Shown here piece after piece: positions 60,868 through 64,000 of a DNA stretch of 64,000 nucleotides. The DNA comes from Sulfolobales archaeon Acd1 (GTDB lineage: Archaea > Thermoproteota > Thermoprotei_A > Sulfolobales > Sulfolobaceae). Position 1 is the first letter of the stretch. Every line of letters begins with the position of its first letter. Under the pieces are notes generated by a model. The model was not told the DNA's origin and searched no databases. It saw only the letters and a program-made list of their open reading frames with translations. The DNA lies in NCBI GenBank assembly GCA_000389735.1, contig APJY01000003.1, positions 62,001-126,000 on the forward strand, in the 5' to 3' direction. The translations under genes were made by a program, and so were the position numbers.

Positions 60868-61312
60868 AAATGTATTCGCTCTAACCTAAGATAAAAGTCT
60901 TTTGTAAATTAATTTTTATCATCTTGAGATTAGTTACCGTGCTGTTCACCTGTAAGTTTAACGCTAACAGCTGAACCTAGTAGTGGTTACTCCTCACATC
61001 GTAATTATAGAATTCAGTTGAATTTCGCAACGGCTTCTCGAGTGGAGGACGTCCTAGAACCGTTGAACTGCTTCACGAAGTGAGGATCCTACAACTTCTA
61101 ACCCTTTTTTAACTGAGGACAATAAATGTCGGTAGCGTCGATTTTCGCAACGCTCTCCGGCGCGCTCATCCGCGCGTGAACGGCTCGTGGAGGTCGAGAC
61201 CTGTGGGGTCAACACTGCCTTCGGTGTTTTCGACGAGAGTGTTGATCAAAGATAAAAGGAGACTGTTAAGCTGGGCGAAGCCTTAAATGTTCATTGAACT
61301 ACGCCACGTCGA
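60868..61312. other. Intergenic region with divergent promoters
   Basis: Contains the peptidase promoter at the left and, near 61281-61288, a TTAAATG-type TATA box ~28 nt before the ATG at 61313. Between them no gene is supported. Confidence 0.45.
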
Positions 61313-64000
61313 ATGGGGAGCGGCTCCGGTCACGATTTGTTTGAGGGCTTCAATACGAATGAGGTTAATGAGGTTCATCGCAGGTGCACCGACTGTGGTA
61401 GGTTCGTTCTCGTTGGGCCGCCGAGAAGTGGCAAGACGTTTTTCAGGGAGAATTACCTAAAGGGCGTCACCGTCGATGAGCACACGCTGGGCATAACCAC
61501 AACCGCCAGAACCGAGGGTGAGGAAGCCAAGGGCGATTCGGGGCTTCGTAATAAGATTATGACGATTCTTGAGAGTATGATACCCCTGATCAGGAAGTTC
61601 AGGGATACGGAGAGGGTTGAGGATGAGGAGTTGAGGAGGGTCCTCGGTGATTGGGCTCCCAAGCACGTTGTCGAGTGGGCTAAGAAGATTATTGGGGACT
61701 CACCGCACCGGGCTTACTACATAGAGTGGAAATGCGTTGAGAAGCCGAATGAATGCACCTCCGATGCGGACGCCAGAAAGGCGTTGGGGTTGATCAAGGA
61801 AGTCTTCGATGATAAGAAGGAGAGGATTATGTGGTTCAAGGCCGATTACGTACCGCCAGGCCTTGTCGAGGAGGTCATCGAGTTAATCAGAGAGAAGGGT
61901 GAGGATGAGGCTAAAAGTGTGCTGAAAGGCTGGGTTGACGCGTACTTCAAAGCCGTTGGCTCTTTGAGTAATGTTTTGGGTTTGAAGGAGAACATGCTCG
62001 AGTGGGACGAGCTGTATATTGGGTACTTGAGTAACTTCGTGAACAACATCGCGAATTACGTGATTGGTGGTTTAGCCGCAGCCTACCCGATGGGTGCGGC
62101 TTCCCTAGCCCTAATCTCGGTGCTCACGCAAATGGCGTTCAAGAAGGAGGGGGAGAACTACCTCCAGAAGATAATTGAGTTGAGGGAAAGCTTTGAGAAG
62201 TTGTTGGTGAAAGGACCAGATGGTAGGGATGATTTCAACGAGTTGGGTAGGTTGCTGGTCTATAGGGTCGCCTACGCAATGGGGATGGGTTATGATGAGG
62301 CAAAGGAGGCACTGATGGAAATAACGGGCTTAAGCATAAAAAAGCTGAAGAGGAGGGTTAAAAAGATTGAGAGGAAAATTAAGGAGCTTGAGGAGAAGTT
62401 TAAGTTGATCAGGCAGGAGGTGCGTGCGGACATAGTCACGGCCGACGTCGGTGAGTTCGCGAAGGGCGGTATTTACTTAAACATTGAGAGTGAGCATGAG
62501 GGGTTAAGGATTTGTGTTGAAGGTCAGTGCTACAACATAGTTAGGGCTGGCAAGTTCGATGAATTAGTCAGTGAGATTAAGGATAAGCTCTTGAAGCAGG
62601 GCTTTGCCGTGGTCGTTGGACCCAAGGGTATTGGCAAGTCCACGCTGGCCGCAGCCGTGATTTGGGAGTTGCTCGTGAACGGGAATATTGGGCTAGTTGC
62701 ACGTGTTAATGTACTCAATAAGGAGAATTACGATGGATTCGAGAGATTCCTTAGGAACTACAGTAGGGAATTCATAAAGTACTTCGGCAGACTACTCATA
62801 CTATACGATCCTGTGTCAACCGAGACCTATGGGAGAGCGGACATTGACGTGGAGGCACCCATACAAACAAACATCGAGAGGACAATAAAGGACTTGATGA
62901 TTGCCATAGAATCGATAAGCTCCGAAGCTTCGAAACCGCTCACGCTCATCGTACTACCGAGCGACGTCTACAACGCGTTGAGTGAAGAGAGAAGAAAAGA
63001 GCTGGAGGGGCATAGGCTCGACGTTTCGCAGGGACTCATTAACACCGAATTCCTGGCCGAGCTGATTAGGGAGTACACGAGGACTAAGAGCAACCCCAAT
63101 GGCTGTGCATTAAGTGATGGGGAACTCGGTGAATTAGCCGGCGAATTGGCGAAGTTCGACTCCGGCCACGCACTGATAGCTAGGCTCATCGGCGGGGAGC
63201 TGGCGAGGAGCAACTGCGACGTGGGCAGGATAGGGGAGTTAATCGGCAAAGCCAAGGGCAAAGCTGAGAAGTTCATAATACTACATATAAACGGACTGTT
63301 CAAGGTCCATGAGGATCCCGACACGGCCAAGGCCTTGGTCGAGGTCTTCACATTGAGGAGGCCATTCATTAATTTAGTGAGACCCGATGATCCAGTACTG
63401 ACGCAAGGCATTGTTGGGTTGATTGGCGAGGAGAGAGGTTCGAAGACTCTCTACGGTGCTAAGGGTGGGGAGTTGAGGGGTTGGTTGGCCCATAGGCAGC
63501 ACGACCTAATTGAGGAGGCGATTAAGAAGCTACTTAAGTGTGTTGCAAGCAAGGGTGAGGAATGTAAGGAACTCGGTAAGGCATTGGATCCCTGGGAAAT
63601 AAAGGGAGTTGTGGAGTTATCGATGAAGGTCTCGGAGAAGGTGAGCGATGTAGACAGTGCCGTTGAGTACTTCGCCAGTAACTACGGCGAGAAACTCACA
63701 AACACATTAAAGCTCTTCAGTAATAAGTGCTGGAAGAGGGCCGCGTTAATCATTGGGCACGCCCTGGCTGGGCGTGTTTTTGTGCCTAGGCTTGAGGACT
63801 TACCTAAGAGCTTGAGAAGAGATGTTGCTGAGTCCCTTGGTGATGCTTTGAAGAGGTGTGGTGTTGATGATTACCTACTCGTTGGTAACGCAATCCCACC
63901 ATTAATACGGTACCTATCCAAGTATCCTGCATATGCCTTGGCCAGGGCATTCGTCGATAAGTACGATGAGGCTGTTGCCGAAATAAAGAGAGTCCTTTAC
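61313..64000 (+). CDS. Giant STAND-type ATPase paralogue, runs off the window
   Basis: At least 896 residues, open at 64000. Begins MGSGSGHDLFEGFNTNEV; an N-terminal CxxC (RRCTDCGRF) leads into an intact first P-loop VLVGPPRSGKTFF (~32-46). A hydrophobic stretch (NYVIGGLAAAYPMGAASLAL, ~246-270), coiled coil, then second P-loop VVVGPKGIGKSTLAAAV (~432-448) and Walker B-like RLLILYDPVS (~492). From about residue 800 it is closely similar to the protein at 49170 (CWKRAALIIGHALAG, LRRDVAESLGDAL). Unlike that paralogue its first P-loop is intact. Leaderless promoter at 61281. Confidence 0.8.
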   Translation, partial: MGSGSGHDLFEGFNTNEVNEVHRRCTDCGRFVLVGPPRSGKTFFRENYLKGVTVDEHTLGITTTARTEGEEAKGDSGLRNKIMTILESMIPLIRKFRDTERVEDEELRRVLGDWAPKHVVEWAKKIIGDSPHRAYYIEWKCVEKPNECTSDADARKALGLIKEVFDDKKERIMWFKADYVPPGLVEEVIELIREKGEDEAKSVLKGWVDAYFKAVGSLSNVLGLKENMLEWDELYIGYLSNFVNNIANYVIGGLAAAYPMGAASLALISVLTQMAFKKEGENYLQKIIELRESFEKLLVKGPDGRDDFNELGRLLVYRVAYAMGMGYDEAKEALMEITGLSIKKLKRRVKKIERKIKELEEKFKLIRQEVRADIVTADVGEFAKGGIYLNIESEHEGLRICVEGQCYNIVRAGKFDELVSEIKDKLLKQGFAVVVGPKGIGKSTLAAAVIWELLVNGNIGLVARVNVLNKENYDGFERFLRNYSREFIKYFGRLLILYDPVSTETYGRADIDVEAPIQTNIERTIKDLMIAIESISSEASKPLTLIVLPSDVYNALSEERRKELEGHRLDVSQGLINTEFLAELIREYTRTKSNPNGCALSDGELGELAGELAKFDSGHALIARLIGGELARSNCDVGRIGELIGKAKGKAEKFIILHINGLFKVHEDPDTAKALVEVFTLRRPFINLVRPDDPVLTQGIVGLIGEERGSKTLYGAKGGELRGWLAHRQHDLIEEAIKKLLKCVASKGEECKELGKALDPWEIKGVVELSMKVSEKVSDVDSAVEYFASNYGEKLTNTLKLFSNKCWKRAALIIGHALAGRVFVPRLEDLPKSLRRDVAESLGDALKRCGVDDYLLVGNAIPPLIRYLSKYPAYALARAFVDKYDEAVAEIKRVLY

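Overview
The window reads as chromosomal DNA of a thermoacidophilic crenarchaeon of the order Sulfolobales; I cannot fix the genus. Evidence: a PriX-like primase subunit, an inactivated-type Dpo2 family B polymerase operon, a CopM-CopA copper cluster, a DUF929 secreted protein, the archaeal riboflavin pathway (ArfA/ArfB, archaeal RibC), PaREP1-type proteins, many GTG/TTG starts and TATA boxes about 25-30 nt before the start codon (leaderless transcripts). The core is GC-rich with tightly overlapping genes.

The first ~34 kb is mostly core genome. It holds a partial tRNA thiolase, RelE toxin, PriX, an M20 peptidase and a class V aminotransferase. Next comes a lipoate cluster: two radical SAM proteins matching the archaeal LipS1/LipS2-type lipoyl synthase, plus the split lipoate ligase LplA/LplB. 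After a DUF1614 membrane protein, a CobY-like nucleotidyltransferase and an ABC exporter comes a compact riboflavin operon (ribB-ribC-ribH-arfA-deaminase-like amidohydrolase-arfB) with arfC converging on it. The amidohydrolase is a good candidate for the deaminase that is not assigned in the archaeal pathway. A small AT-richer cassette (OLD-like ATPase plus unknown partner) follows. Then come a DUF2203 gene, a large surface protein, aspS, vapBC, a radical SAM protein, the Dpo2 operon with a UV-box-like motif in its promoter, copM-copA and a cation/proton antiporter.

From ~34 kb to the end the window is accessory and scarred. A CRISPR array of 18 repeats without cas genes (34764-35800) ends in a degenerate repeat fused to a truncated ATPase gene. 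Two further solitary CRISPR repeats lie at 53958 and 59037, the first abutting a truncated DNA methyltransferase. Three dispersed ~79-nt elements (34241, 40482, 41784) have their own TATA boxes and the layout of box C/D guide RNAs, with one 12-nt hypervariable segment each; two of them sit in a ~220-bp inverted repeat that brackets the CRISPR island. Also present are an intact IS6-type element with 8-bp target duplication, IS5-like and IS605-like relics, a chimeric secreted-protein gene with an AT-rich foreign block, several toxin-antitoxin pairs (VapBC, HEPN/MNT), and decayed genes.

The last ~15 kb is dominated by two long STAND-type ATPases (1522 aa at 49170-53738, and one running off the end from 61313). 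Each has two P-loop regions separated by a hydrophobic stretch, and a decayed fragment of the same family lies at 36906. Between them lie small membrane proteins, a PaREP1-like protein and an S9 acylaminoacyl-peptidase-type enzyme. My leading candidates for new biology are the C/D-like RNA family, the dual-P-loop STAND proteins and the riboflavin-operon deaminase.
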